Positions 1-8,897 of a stretch of DNA of 64,000 nucleotides are shown piece after piece. Each line of letters opens with the position of its first letter. Position 1 is the first letter of the stretch. The stretch covers positions 1 through 64,000 of the forward strand of contig CANLWY010000004.1 of assembly GCA_947494995.1 (NCBI GenBank), read 5' to 3'. A program made the translations under genes and the position numbers. The notes beneath the pieces were generated by a model, which ran no database searches, was not told the DNA's origin, and saw nothing but the letters and a program-made list of their open reading frames with translations. Source of the stretch: an uncultured Campylobacterales bacterium. Its GTDB lineage: Bacteria; Campylobacterota; Campylobacteria; Campylobacterales; Arcobacteraceae.

Positions 1-20
1 CCAGCTCTGAGTTTTTACTA

Positions 21-72
21 AAGCTTATCTTTATCAACTTCTTTAAGTTGCTAACGGTAAGCTTTTTTTTTA
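21..72 (+). terminator. probable intrinsic terminator of an upstream gene
   Basis: An interrupted hairpin pairs AAGCTTA (21-27) with TAAGCTT (58-64) and CAACTT (35-40) with AAGTTG (45-50), and the second arm runs straight into a run of T. It would end a plus-strand transcript that enters from the left of the window. The central part of the stem is mismatched, so strength is uncertain. Confidence 0.5.
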
Positions 73-97
73 GCCTAGCTTTTTCTTTTTTCTTTTT

Positions 98-1042
98 TTA
101 TTTAGCTATTAATACTCCTAAATTAATTTTTAATATATAATTTTCATCAAAATCATTACTTCTATTCCATTGTATCTCTGGAACTAAATCATAATAGAGC
201 CATTTTCTTATATATTTTCTATATGAAGAATAAACTCTATATTGGTTTGTACGGTAAGAACTGTCATAAGTAGAACTATATGATGCTACATAATTTATGT
301 ATTTTGATTTGCTGGGTGTCTTATTTAATCTAATTGAGCTATAGTAATTGTTGATTTTATCTTCACTATTAATATGATATTCAAAAAAGTTTGATATATG
401 GATTTTGCTATTGTAGTTATATTTGTATTCAAAACTTGTATTGTTGTCAAATTTATCTTTTGTTGAGTATCTTATTTTCTCTTTGACTAAAATACTGGAA
501 TTGAAATTCAATTTAAAATTCTTTTCTGCTTTTGCTTGAACAAAAAGATATGGATCTGATGTAAGTTTGATACCTGTTTTAAATTTTAAATCATATTTAT
601 TTTTAAAAGTATCATATAAAAGTCCAACACTATATTTATTATCTTCATTGATTGATTTTTCATTACTATCTGAATATTTTTTGTTTATTTTATCATCAGT
701 ATTTGTTAATTGGAAAGATAGTTTCTTTTTAAGCTTAGGTAGTTTAAATTTTATATCTACATCAAGTTCAGAGTCATTATCTCCTTTAGTTTGAATTTTA
801 TTGAAGTATTCAATTCTAATATAACTATCTTCATAGATTTGATTGTCTTTTTCATTAGTTAATAGTTCATCGACATATTTAGAAGAAGAGTTTAATTTAT
901 CATAAACATATTCAAGTTTATTTTCAACTTTATTTAATGTTCTATCAATAAATGGTGTTTTATCTGTTTCATCTTTTTTTTCATGAAGATGAAATGCGAG
1001 TAAGGTATGTGTAAATATTAGTAATAAAACTAGTGTTTTCAT
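98..1042 (-). CDS. secreted, possibly outer-membrane, protein of unknown function
   Basis: The 314-residue protein starts with a short signal peptide (about residues 1-17, hydrophobic core LVLLLIFTHTLLAF). The mature part is rich in Lys, Asn, Asp, Ser and Tyr, with no Cys and no motif I recognise. The C-terminal half alternates polar and aromatic residues as in an outer-membrane beta-barrel, but the last residue is Lys rather than the usual aromatic, so this is only a suggestion. The start is set by a perfect AGGAGGT ribosome site just upstream. That site lies in an 11-bp inverted repeat that could hide it (see findings). It follows the cyclophilin gene in the same direction after a gap of about 90 bp. 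Confidence 0.6.
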   Translation of the reverse strand: MKTLVLLLIFTHTLLAFHLHEKKDETDKTPFIDRTLNKVENKLEYVYDKLNSSSKYVDELLTNEKDNQIYEDSYIRIEYFNKIQTKGDNDSELDVDIKFKLPKLKKKLSFQLTNTDDKINKKYSDSNEKSINEDNKYSVGLLYDTFKNKYDLKFKTGIKLTSDPYLFVQAKAEKNFKLNFNSSILVKEKIRYSTKDKFDNNTSFEYKYNYNSKIHISNFFEYHINSEDKINNYYSSIRLNKTPSKSKYINYVASYSSTYDSSYRTNQYRVYSSYRKYIRKWLYYDLVPEIQWNRSNDFDENYILKINLGVLIAK

Positions 1043-1045
1043 AGG

Positions 1046-1091
1046 ACACCTCCTAATTCATATATTTAAATTATATAATTTTAGGAGATGT
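1046..1091 (-). promoter_or_regulatory. inverted repeat covering the ribosome site of the secreted-protein gene
   Basis: ACACCTCCTAA (1046-1056) and TTAGGAGATGT (1081-1091) pair over 11 bp with one G-U in RNA. One arm contains the AGGAGGT Shine-Dalgarno sequence of the gene ending at 98. A TATAAT-like box lies in the 24-nt AT-only loop. The repeat may therefore be an RNA that masks the ribosome site, or a DNA site flanking the promoter. Confidence 0.4.
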
Positions 1092-1131
1092 TTTTACTTA
1101 TAATAAATTTTAGATTTTTGTTTTAAGTCTA

Positions 1132-1644
1132 TTAATCTTTATTTTCAAAGATTTCAATTGAAATTATTTTATCATTTTGTCTTATACTATCAAGAACATC
1201 AAAGCTCTCTTCATCATTTTCTTCTATTTCACCAAAAACTGTATGATGTCCATCTAAATGAGGACAAGCTACGAAACAGATAAAAAATTGACTTCCACCA
1301 GTATTAGGTCCTGCATGAGCCATTGAAAGACTTCCTTTATTATGTACTTGTTTTGGTGCGTCTGTTTCACACTCAATTGCCCAATCTGGACCACCAGCAC
1401 CTGTACCATCTGGACATCCACCTTGAGCCATAAAACCTTCAATTACTCTATGAAAATTTAAATCATCATACCAAGCATCATTTGCTAAACTTGCAAAGTT
1501 TGAAACTGTATTTGGTGTTTCTTCATTAAAAAGTTTTATCCAAATAGTTCCTTTTTCTGTACTTATTTTTGCATATTGAAATTTTGCTAACTCTTCTTGT
1601 GTATAGTTATACTCTTTTAATTCTTTTCTTCCGAAACCGAACAT
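1132..1644 (-). CDS. cyclophilin-type peptidyl-prolyl cis-trans isomerase
   Basis: This 170-residue single-domain cyclophilin should catalyse proline cis-trans isomerisation during protein folding. The catalytic block is intact: FHRVI at 64-68 (Arg66), FMAQGG at 71-76, SQFFI at 118-122 and LDGHHTVFG around 130-138. In the last motif His replaces the Trp of cyclosporin-sensitive enzymes, as in many bacterial forms. No signal peptide is visible, so it is probably cytoplasmic (PpiB-like). It lies 9 bp downstream of ftsI on the same strand, so read-through from ftsI is likely. Confidence 0.9.
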   Translation of the reverse strand: MFGFGRKELKEYNYTQEELAKFQYAKISTEKGTIWIKLFNEETPNTVSNFASLANDAWYDDLNFHRVIEGFMAQGGCPDGTGAGGPDWAIECETDAPKQVHNKGSLSMAHAGPNTGGSQFFICFVACPHLDGHHTVFGEIEENDEESFDVLDSIRQNDKIISIEIFENKD

Positions 1645-1653
1645 ATATATCCT

Positions 1654-3528
1654 TTATTTTTTTTGTGTAATTATATCGTTTTTTGGTGTTAGATAGTTTA
1701 ATTTTACTAAGTTGTTAATTACTTCTTTAAATACAGGCACAGCTGACCATGAAGCATAGTGATAATACCAATGTTTACCAGTTGAAATAGGATCAAGGAC
1801 TGTTACACCTATAGTATAAGAGTTTTCACCATCGTTTACAAAACCAAAAAATGAAGATATATACTCTTTTAAGTATTTACCTTGTCTTGCTTTTTGTGCT
1901 GTTCCTGTCTTCCCTCCAATAATAAGGCCATCAATTCTAGCTGCTTTACCTGTTCCTTTATCAACAGTTTTTACTAGCAGTCGTTTAATCTCTTTTGCCG
2001 TTTTCTTAGAGATAATTCTTTTATTCTGTAATTTGTCTTCTTTATATTTATCTCCATTTATATCTATGTGTGAAAGAATTTTTGGAGTTACCATTACTCC
2101 CTCATTATCAAATACTGAGTAAGCTTTCATAAGTTGCATAAAAGTAGAAGTCATTCCTTGTCCATAAGACACTGTAGCTTTATATACATTATCTTCTTTT
2201 TTCTTGTCATTAGCAGAGAATTGCCATACTTTAGGCATTACTCCTTTTTTTTCATATGGTAAATCAATTCCTGTTTTTCTTGTAAAACCAAATCTTTTCA
2301 TACCTTCATAAAATTCTGGGCCACTTAATCTTTGTGCATATTGAAGTGTTCCAATATTTGAAGAGAATATTACAATATCATCCAAAGTTAAATAGTGCTT
2401 TTTGAATCTATGATCATCTTTGATTGACCAACGACCAAGTTTATATCTTCCTCTTGGCCATTCACCTTTTTTATTTGCTTTACCTTTTGTATTATATGCA
2501 AACAAAAGTTCATTTTTTTTGATTCTATTTTTGTCTAATACTAAAGATATTGCAATAGGCTTTACAATTGAACCTGGTTCAAATTGATACTCTACTGCAT
2601 TAACATTTAATGAAGGAATATCTTTTTGATAGATTTTTTCAGGATTAAATCTATTTGAAGAAGCTAGACTTAAAATTTTCCCTGTTTTACTTTCCATAAT
2701 AGAGACTATAATCTCTTCAGCTCCTAGTTTCTTTTTGTACATGTCTAAAATCATTTCATTGTTTTTTTGTAGTTTTAGAGGAATATTTAAAACTAAGTTT
2801 GCTCCATCAACTCTTTGTTTAATTGTAGAGTTTTTATCAAAAGAGATATAAGATAAAACATCTCTATTCCCACTTAATACACCATCTTTACTACTATTTA
2901 ATAATTCATCAAATTTTCTTTCTAAACCTTTTATCCCTTTTACTTTTGTTTTTCCTGCTTTTGTTTCAAATTTAGTTATATATCCAACTACAGGTGTTAA
3001 TGTATTTTCATAAGAGTAAATTCTTTTTTCACCACTTTCATTTACACTTAATCCTCTTAATATTTTTCCTCCAGGAACTTTCCTTGATTTAAAAACTTTT
3101 AAACGTCTTAGTTTAAACCCAAGCTCTTTTAAGTTTTTTGCAGTTTTTGAATCTATATTGTATGAAAGGACAAGGTTACCAGGTTTTTTAACATTTGCAA
3201 TTTTTTTTGCAATTTTTTTATATGGTATGTTACTATAAATTGAAAAGAGTTTAATAAATAGTTCTTTTTTATTTTCATCAAGATGTCTTGTATCAATGGA
3301 TGCTTTATATATTTTTTTTGAAGTTGTTATTTTAAAATTATCTGAACTAATTATATCTCCACGTACGGATAGCTCTTTTTTAGATGTTTCAAGAGATGGT
3401 AATCTCCTATAACTGTTCATCGTATCAAAGATAGAAATTATTAGAATTAAAAGTAAAAAAAGTATAAAGAAGAACAAAAGCATAATTTTTTTGACTTTGT
3501 TCTTTTTTTCCTCTAAAATTGAAGACAT
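1654..3528 (-). CDS. ftsI: penicillin-binding protein 2/FtsI-type transpeptidase
   Basis: This class B penicillin-binding protein cross-links septal peptidoglycan with FtsW. The chosen start is the ATG beginning MSSILEEKKN, giving 624 residues. An ATG 42 bp further upstream is in frame but would overlap ftsW. A single membrane anchor lies at about 16-35, followed by a dimerisation domain and the transpeptidase domain. The catalytic motifs are all present: SIVK (Ser about 320), SSN (about 389-391) and KTG (about 540). The gene is divergent from ftsW, with only 28 bp between the two start codons, which supports a paired role in division. Confidence 0.92.
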   Translation of the reverse strand: MSSILEEKKNKVKKIMLLFFFILFLLLILIISIFDTMNSYRRLPSLETSKKELSVRGDIISSDNFKITTSKKIYKASIDTRHLDENKKELFIKLFSIYSNIPYKKIAKKIANVKKPGNLVLSYNIDSKTAKNLKELGFKLRRLKVFKSRKVPGGKILRGLSVNESGEKRIYSYENTLTPVVGYITKFETKAGKTKVKGIKGLERKFDELLNSSKDGVLSGNRDVLSYISFDKNSTIKQRVDGANLVLNIPLKLQKNNEMILDMYKKKLGAEEIIVSIMESKTGKILSLASSNRFNPEKIYQKDIPSLNVNAVEYQFEPGSIVKPIAISLVLDKNRIKKNELLFAYNTKGKANKKGEWPRGRYKLGRWSIKDDHRFKKHYLTLDDIVIFSSNIGTLQYAQRLSGPEFYEGMKRFGFTRKTGIDLPYEKKGVMPKVWQFSANDKKKEDNVYKATVSYGQGMTSTFMQLMKAYSVFDNEGVMVTPKILSHIDINGDKYKEDKLQNKRIISKKTAKEIKRLLVKTVDKGTGKAARIDGLIIGGKTGTAQKARQGKYLKEYISSFFGFVNDGENSYTIGVTVLDPISTGKHWYYHYASWSAVPVFKEVINNLVKLNYLTPKNDIITQKK

Positions 3529-3545
3529 ATTTATCCATAATGTAA

Positions 3546-3551
3546 TATAAT
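3546..3551 (+). promoter_or_regulatory. TATAAT box 5 bp before the ftsW start
   Basis: A perfect TATAAT lies in the 28-bp gap between ftsI and ftsW. A normal -10 to +1 distance places the start of transcription at or beside the ftsW ATG at 3557. No Shine-Dalgarno sequence is visible. The overlapping AT-rich stretch can also supply a -10 box for ftsI on the other strand. Confidence 0.4.
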
Positions 3552-3556
3552 AAAAA

Positions 3557-4798
3557 ATGCATTCTAACAAAAATCAAATTAAAAATAACATTAGTAAGAA
3601 TACTAGCTATGAAGCAGATTATATACTATTTCTATTAGTATCTTGTTTGATTACAATAAGTATAGTATTCTCATACTCACTTACAATATATACCGTAGAA
3701 TATTATGGTTATAATAAATTTCATTTTTTTATAAGACAACTTTTTGTAGGAACTTTATCAATTTTGATAATGTGGATACTTTCTATGTTTGAGCCTGACA
3801 AAGTTATAAATAAAATTGGAATGGTATTTTTTGTATTATTCTTTGTATTAATGGCTATTATGCCTTTACTTCCAAGTTCGATGGTTACAGCCTCAGGTGG
3901 TGCAAATAGATGGATAAGGCTTCCAGGTTTTTCTTTGTCCCCAGTGGAGTTTTTTAAAATAGGATTTATATATTTTCTTTCTTGGTCTTTTCATAGAAGA
4001 CTTATTGAAGTTCCAAGAAAAATAGGATTAAAACAAGAGATGGTTCTTTTATCTCCATATTTCTTAGCTTTTTTTGTAGTAGTATTTATAATTGCATTTT
4101 TACAAAAGGATTTAGGGCAAGTTGTATTACTAGGAGGAATATTTTTTATTCTTTTAATTTTTGCAAATAGAAGTTATAAGGTATTTGTTTCTTTAGGAGT
4201 TGTTGGAATTTTAGCTTTTGTTGGACTTATATTAGCTGCTCCTCATAGAATACAAAGGATTTTTTCATGGTGGGCTATGGTTCAAGACAAGATTTTATCA
4301 ATTCTTCCTGCTTGGGCAGACAATTATCTAAGAATTGAAGAGCTTCCAGAACCTTATCAAGTATCTCACTCTTTAAATGCTATGCATAATGGGGGAGTAT
4401 TTGGACAAGGTATAGGTTTAGGTGATATTAAACTTGGATTTTTATCTGAAGTACATACAGATTTTGTTTTAGCAGGAATAACTGAAGAGATAGGTTTAAT
4501 TGGACTTATTGTGATTACTTCACTTATGTTTTTTATAGTTTTGAGAATCTTTAGAATAAGTGGAAGGGTTGAGAATAAAATATATCATTTATTTACTATA
4601 GGAATTGCACTTATGATCATAATAGCATTTTTGATAAATTCATATGGAATCTCTGGAATGATACCTATTAAAGGTATTGCCGTGCCATTTTTATCTTATG
4701 GTGGTTCATCAATGTTATCTATGGCAATTGCAATAGGACTTGTACTTTCTATTAGTAAATCAGTAGATTTAAAAGAAAAGGTGGTTAATAAAAAATGA
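3557..4798 (+). CDS. ftsW: septal peptidoglycan polymerase FtsW (SEDS family)
   Basis: The 413-residue protein has about ten membrane segments and the SEDS signatures GGANRWIRLPG, SPVEFFKIGFI, FLQKDLGQ (with the essential Asp) and the C-terminal PFLSYGGSSM. SEDS proteins polymerise lipid II into glycan strands, here as partner of the divergent FtsI. FtsW and RodA are hard to separate by eye; pairing with an FtsI gene and direct overlap with murG favour FtsW. Its stop codon overlaps the murG start by 4 bp (ATGA), so the two are translationally coupled. No ribosome site precedes the ATG. Confidence 0.9.
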   Translation: MHSNKNQIKNNISKNTSYEADYILFLLVSCLITISIVFSYSLTIYTVEYYGYNKFHFFIRQLFVGTLSILIMWILSMFEPDKVINKIGMVFFVLFFVLMAIMPLLPSSMVTASGGANRWIRLPGFSLSPVEFFKIGFIYFLSWSFHRRLIEVPRKIGLKQEMVLLSPYFLAFFVVVFIIAFLQKDLGQVVLLGGIFFILLIFANRSYKVFVSLGVVGILAFVGLILAAPHRIQRIFSWWAMVQDKILSILPAWADNYLRIEELPEPYQVSHSLNAMHNGGVFGQGIGLGDIKLGFLSEVHTDFVLAGITEEIGLIGLIVITSLMFFIVLRIFRISGRVENKIYHLFTIGIALMIIIAFLINSYGISGMIPIKGIAVPFLSYGGSSMLSMAIAIGLVLSISKSVDLKEKVVNKK

Positions 4799-5820
4799 GA
4801 GTAGTAATTACTGGTGGTGGTACTGGTGGACATCTTAAAGTTGCTGATGCACTTATTGAAGAGTATTCAAGACGAGGAATAAAACCTATTTTTATTGGTT
4901 CAGAAAATGGTCAAGATAAAGAGTGGTTTGAAAATGATAAAAGATTAAAAAAAGCCTACTTTTTAGAGACAAGAGGCGTAGTAAATAAAAAAGGTTTTGG
5001 AAAAATCACATCTTTATTTAATATTTTCAAAGCCATGAATCAATGTTTTGATATTTTTGATAAATATGAGGTTAAAACTGTTATATCAGTTGGTGGTTTC
5101 TCTGCTGCACCTGCAACATTTGCTTCTATTCTTTCTTGGGGATGTAAACTTTATATTCATGAGCAAAATTCGGTAATGGGAAGATTAAACCAATTAACTT
5201 CAAAATTTGCAACAAGAGTTTTTTCATCATTTGATGATAATTCATCTATTAAAGATTATCCTGTTTCAGATGAGTTTTTTGATAATGCAAGAATAAGAGA
5301 TGGGTTAAAAACAATTGCTTTTTTTGGTGGTTCACAAGGGGCGCATGCTATAAATAATTTCGCTTTAGAAGTTGCTCCTAAATTAAAAGAGTTAGGTTTA
5401 ACTATTATCCATCAAACAGGTAAAAGTGATTTTAAAAGAGTAGAATCTGAGTATAAAAAGATGGGTATAGAAGCTGATGTTTTTGCTTTTACAAGAGAAC
5501 TAGCAGTAAAAATGGGTGAAGCTGATTTTGCTGTGAGTCGTTCAGGTGCTTCTACTCTTTGGGAACTTTGTGCTAACTCATTGCCTACATTGTTTATTCC
5601 TTATCCTTATGCTGCAAAAGATCATCAATATACAAATGCAAAATTTCTTGAAGAAAAAGGTTTATGTTATATTTGTAGAGAAAAAGATTTAACTAAAGAG
5701 TATTTAATAGAAGTATTAAAAAAGGATAATTTTCAAATTAGTAAAAAACTAGTAGACTCAATACAGTGTGATGCTGTTGAGTCTATAGTTACTTTAATAT
5801 CAGATGAAAGTAAGAAGTAG
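4795..5820 (+). CDS. murG: MurG, lipid II-forming N-acetylglucosaminyltransferase
   Basis: MurG (341 residues) adds GlcNAc to lipid I on the inner face of the membrane. It has the glycine-rich GGGTGGHL loop near residue 8, a second G loop FFGGSQGA in the middle, and the UDP-GlcNAc-binding stretch [11 protein letters not shown]. Length is close to the usual 350-360. It overlaps ftsW by 4 bp. Its 3' end overlaps the convergent uppP gene by 21 bp, so the two coding regions share sequence on opposite strands. Confidence 0.95.
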   Translation: MRVVITGGGTGGHLKVADALIEEYSRRGIKPIFIGSENGQDKEWFENDKRLKKAYFLETRGVVNKKGFGKITSLFNIFKAMNQCFDIFDKYEVKTVISVGGFSAAPATFASILSWGCKLYIHEQNSVMGRLNQLTSKFATRVFSSFDDNSSIKDYPVSDEFFDNARIRDGLKTIAFFGGSQGAHAINNFALEVAPKLKELGLTIIHQTGKSDFKRVESEYKKMGIEADVFAFTRELAVKMGEADFAVSRSGASTLWELCANSLPTLFIPYPYAAKDHQYTNAKFLEEKGLCYICREKDLTKEYLIEVLKKDNFQISKKLVDSIQCDAVESIVTLISDESKK

Positions 5821-6567
5821 TATTCCAAAGGCAATTCTATAAATACCAAAGGCTACAAAGGTAAAGTTTTCTAAAAATTTTAAGAAAAGTTTTATAGCTA
5901 GAAAAGCAATTATAAATGATACCACAAAACCTACAAGTAGATTTATTAAGTTTGCACCTGTAAGTAACTCTTCATGGTGTTTAAGTAAATCATATCCTGT
6001 TGTTGCACACATTACAGGAAAAGCAAGTAAAAAAGAGAATTCAGCACTTGCTTTTCTATTAAGTCCTACAAGCATCGCTCCAATAATTGAAGATCCAGCT
6101 CTACTTGTACCAGGAATTAAAGCAAAGATTTGTGCAAGACCTATATATAAAGATTGTTTATAGCTAACATCTTCTACATCTGCTGTAATATGTTTTGATT
6201 CATCGTAAAACTTTTCTACTATTAAAAATACAATACCACCTATAATAAACATCCAAGCAACAATCTCAAGTGAAAACATTGCTTTAACTTGGCTTGAGAA
6301 TAAAAATCCAATGATTGCAATTGGTAAAAATGCAATAAAAATTTTTGTCCATAAATCAATATGTTTAAAGGTGAATTTTGATGGATAGTTTAAAACTACA
6401 GCAAGAATTGCTGCAAACTGTATAATTACTTCATATGCTTTATTTACATTATTTTGATCAAGTCCCAAAAATTCACTTGCAACAATTAAGTGACCTGTTG
6501 ATGAAATAGGTAAAAATTCTGTAATTCCTTCAATTATTCCTAGAATGACTGAATCAAATATTGTCAT
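5800..6567 (-). CDS. uppP: undecaprenyl-diphosphatase UppP (BacA)
   Basis: This 255-residue membrane enzyme dephosphorylates undecaprenyl diphosphate to recycle the lipid carrier used by MraY and MurG. Near the N terminus it has the [15 protein letters not shown] motif that holds the catalytic Glu residues. In the middle it has the [10 protein letters not shown] loop. About eight hydrophobic segments are visible. Its start overlaps the mqnA stop by 1 bp, so the two are probably co-transcribed. The 3' end overlaps murG. Confidence 0.95.
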   Translation of the reverse strand: MTIFDSVILGIIEGITEFLPISSTGHLIVASEFLGLDQNNVNKAYEVIIQFAAILAVVLNYPSKFTFKHIDLWTKIFIAFLPIAIIGFLFSSQVKAMFSLEIVAWMFIIGGIVFLIVEKFYDESKHITADVEDVSYKQSLYIGLAQIFALIPGTSRAGSSIIGAMLVGLNRKASAEFSFLLAFPVMCATTGYDLLKHHEELLTGANLINLLVGFVVSFIIAFLAIKLFLKFLENFTFVAFGIYRIAFGILLLTFI

Positions 6568-7226
6568 TATAATCCTTCTTTTTTAGCAAGAGCTAAAAAT
6601 TTTTTTAAAGCTCTTTTCTCTTGTATATTAATACTATAGTCAATTTTTTCAAGATATTCTAAAATATGCTTTTTTGAAACACCAGATCTCTTAGAATAGT
6701 TTTCTAAAATGTATTGTGGAATTTTAATATGTTTTTTATTAAAACCTTTAATAATCTTCTCTAGTATTTTTCCATTTTTTGAATAACATAAGGTTGCGAA
6801 TACAAAAGGAAGTTTATATTTTTCTCTCCATGCAAGAGCAAGGTCTATAAAATCACTATTTGGATTTTCATGAAAATACTTTAATGCCTTATCTCCAATT
6901 ATAACTTCACCTTCAAGCTTTAAAATTTTTGCTAAAGCATTTGAAGTTTCACTTTGAAAATCTTCTTTTTGTTTCCCTGGAACAAGTATTACTGATTGAA
7001 CATCTTTCTTAGCAATAATACCTAGGTTTAACCTTTTTTCACCTCTTGAAGCAATTGAAGATATAAAAGCAGAATCAACTTTTCTTTTTTTATATTTTCT
7101 ATTTATGTCCGCGGGGTAAGATTTTTTGTACGAGATTATTGACTTTATTTGGTTTGATTTAATACTTTTCTTTATATACACATGAAACGGTAATAGGTTA
7201 ATAAAATCTATTTTTGCAAATATCAT
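6567..7226 (-). CDS. mqnA: chorismate dehydratase MqnA of the futalosine menaquinone pathway
   Basis: MqnA removes water from chorismate to give 3-enolpyruvylbenzoate, the first committed step of the futalosine route to menaquinone that Campylobacterota use. The protein (219 residues) belongs to the periplasmic-binding-protein-like MqnA/MqnD fold. It shows the N-terminal [11 protein letters not shown] pocket sequence, the central SVILVPGKQ and [10 protein letters not shown] strands and [16 protein letters not shown]. It is shorter than many MqnA proteins, by my recollection typical of this phylum. Menaquinone would feed the Nap and Nrf respiration encoded later in the window. Confidence 0.85.
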   Translation of the reverse strand: MIFAKIDFINLLPFHVYIKKSIKSNQIKSIISYKKSYPADINRKYKKRKVDSAFISSIASRGEKRLNLGIIAKKDVQSVILVPGKQKEDFQSETSNALAKILKLEGEVIIGDKALKYFHENPNSDFIDLALAWREKYKLPFVFATLCYSKNGKILEKIIKGFNKKHIKIPQYILENYSKRSGVSKKHILEYLEKIDYSINIQEKRALKKFLALAKKEGL

Positions 7227-7296
7227 TGATTTGTGTCATCCTAACATTAAATTAAATTTGATATAATACAAAAAATCTAGTAAATAAGGGGTTAAA

Positions 7297-7518
7297 ATGG
7301 TTAAAGTTGAATTCTTAGGCCCAATTAACAAAGACTCAATGGATGTAGAAATTAGTAATTTAAATGAATTAAGTAGTATTTTAAAGAGTGATTCAGAAGT
7401 TTCTACATGGTTAGAAACTTGTGCTGTTGCTATAAATGATACATTAATCTCTTCAAGAGATGTTGAGTTAAAAGATGGAGATAGAGTATCTTTACTACCT
7501 CCTGTATGTGGTGGGTGA
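7297..7518 (+). CDS. moaD: molybdopterin synthase sulfur-carrier subunit MoaD
   Basis: The 73-residue ubiquitin-like protein ends in the diagnostic PPVCGG tail. The terminal glycine carries the thiocarboxylate sulfur used to build the dithiolene of molybdopterin. An AAGGGG ribosome site precedes the ATG. moaE follows after 1 bp, so both subunits of molybdopterin synthase are encoded together. The cofactor is needed by NapA and FdhF elsewhere in the window. Confidence 0.92.
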   Translation: MVKVEFLGPINKDSMDVEISNLNELSSILKSDSEVSTWLETCAVAINDTLISSRDVELKDGDRVSLLPPVCGG

Positions 7519-7519
7519 T

Positions 7520-7966
7520 ATGCAAGATAAATTAATTTTGTGTGATGGTCCACTTGATGTAAATAAAATTAATTCAGAATGGTTTGATGAGTTTAAAAAC
7601 TCTAATTATGGTGCAATAATTACTTTTAATGGTGTAGTTAGAGATGAAAATGGTATAGATGGATTAAGTTTTGATATTTATGAACCTATATTAAATAATT
7701 GGTTTAATTCTTGGCAAGAAAAAGCAAAAGAGAAAAATGCAATTGTTTTAATGGCTCATTCAAGAGGTGATGTTCTAAATCATGAAAGTTCATACATAGC
7801 TGCAGTTTGCTCTCCTAAAAGAAGAGTAGCTTTAGAAATGATTGATGAATTTGTTGAAGATTTCAAAGCAGCTGCACCAATTTGGAAATATGATATTATC
7901 GATGGTAAGAGAGTATATGCTGAAGATAGAAGTACTGCTATTAAAGGTGCAGGACTTTTAAACTAA
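7520..7966 (+). CDS. moaE: molybdopterin synthase catalytic subunit MoaE
   Basis: MoaE (148 residues from the ATG beginning MQDKLIL) transfers sulfur from MoaD thiocarboxylate to precursor Z. The family landmarks are visible: GAIITFNGVVRDE near the N terminus, AHSRGDVL in the middle, and the FKAAAPIWKYDI segment with conserved lysines near the C terminus. An in-frame ATG 45 bp upstream lies inside moaD and is a less likely start. The stop overlaps the next start by 1 bp (TAATG). Confidence 0.92.
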   Translation: MQDKLILCDGPLDVNKINSEWFDEFKNSNYGAIITFNGVVRDENGIDGLSFDIYEPILNNWFNSWQEKAKEKNAIVLMAHSRGDVLNHESSYIAAVCSPKRRVALEMIDEFVEDFKAAAPIWKYDIIDGKRVYAEDRSTAIKGAGLLN

Positions 7967-8775
7967 TGAAAAAAACAAGAGTAGATTTACATAATCATAC
8001 AACTCTATGTAATCATGCAACTGGAAGTATGGAAGAATATGTTCAAAAAGCGATTCTTGAAGGAATTGATATTTTTGGATTTTCAGACCATGCTCCAATG
8101 CATTTTGATCCAAAATATAGAATGGATATCACACAAAAAGAGTCTTATGAAAAAGATGTTTTAATTTTAAAAGAGAAGTATAAAAAAGATATAGAAATAT
8201 TACTTGCTTATGAAGTTGACTTTATGCAAAATACTTCTTTAATGCTTGATGAGATTTTAAATGCAAAAGTTGATTACTTAATAGGCTCTATTCATTTTAT
8301 ACAAGAGAAAGATTCAAGTCTTTGGGGCTTTGATAATCCAGAGTTTATAGGAAAGTACAAAGAAAAGAATATAGATGATATTTGGATTGACTATTTTGAA
8401 GTCGTTGAACAACTTGCTAAATCAAAACTTTTCGATATAGTAGGACACTTAGACTTAATAAAAGTGTTCAAGTATCTTCCTAATAAAGATATAAAATCTT
8501 TATCTTATCCTGCTTTAAAAGCTGTAAAAAATGCAAATATGACTTTGGAGATAAATGCTGCTGGATTAAGAAAACCAATAAATCAGCCTTATCCTTCAAA
8601 AGAGCTTCTTGAACTTGCATTTGAACTTGATATACCAATTACTTTTTCTTCAGATGCCCATGATCCTTCACAAATAGGGTTTATGTATGATGAGGTAACT
8701 TCATTGGCAAAAAAGATAGGTTTTACTAAATGTGTTACTTACAAAAATAGAGATAAACAACTAGTAACTTTTTAA
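7966..8775 (+). CDS. PHP-family histidinol-phosphatase
   Basis: This 269-residue metal-dependent phosphatase of the PHP fold most resembles HisK/HisJ-type histidinol-phosphate phosphatases, which make histidinol. Metal ligands are visible in DLHNHT (residues 6-11), the GFSDHAPMHF segment, EVDFM, GSIHFI, GHLDLIK and the C-terminal SSDAHDP. The start overlaps moaE by 1 bp, so it is the last gene of the moaD-moaE unit, with no evident functional link. Other PHP phosphoesterases share these motifs, so the substrate is the less certain part. Confidence 0.8.
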   Translation: MKKTRVDLHNHTTLCNHATGSMEEYVQKAILEGIDIFGFSDHAPMHFDPKYRMDITQKESYEKDVLILKEKYKKDIEILLAYEVDFMQNTSLMLDEILNAKVDYLIGSIHFIQEKDSSLWGFDNPEFIGKYKEKNIDDIWIDYFEVVEQLAKSKLFDIVGHLDLIKVFKYLPNKDIKSLSYPALKAVKNANMTLEINAAGLRKPINQPYPSKELLELAFELDIPITFSSDAHDPSQIGFMYDEVTSLAKKIGFTKCVTYKNRDKQLVTF

Positions 8776-8897
8776 ACATTTTTTTTCTAAAAAGCTTATA
8801 TAAAATAGTTCATTGTATATTTTTTATACAGTTTTTTTATCTTACATTTTTTTTATTTGGATACAATATTGCATAATAATTTCAAGGAGTTTAAAAC

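Noticed and set aside
1046-1091. the inverted repeat as a terminator for the cyclophilin gene
   Set aside because: On the minus strand the second arm is followed by the ribosome site and start codon, not by a T run.
8859-8872. sigma-54 promoter (GG-N10-GC) before glnA
   Set aside because: The spacing fits, but the start would fall inside the ribosome site. The overlapping TACAAT box gives a better leader, and most of the -24 consensus is missing.
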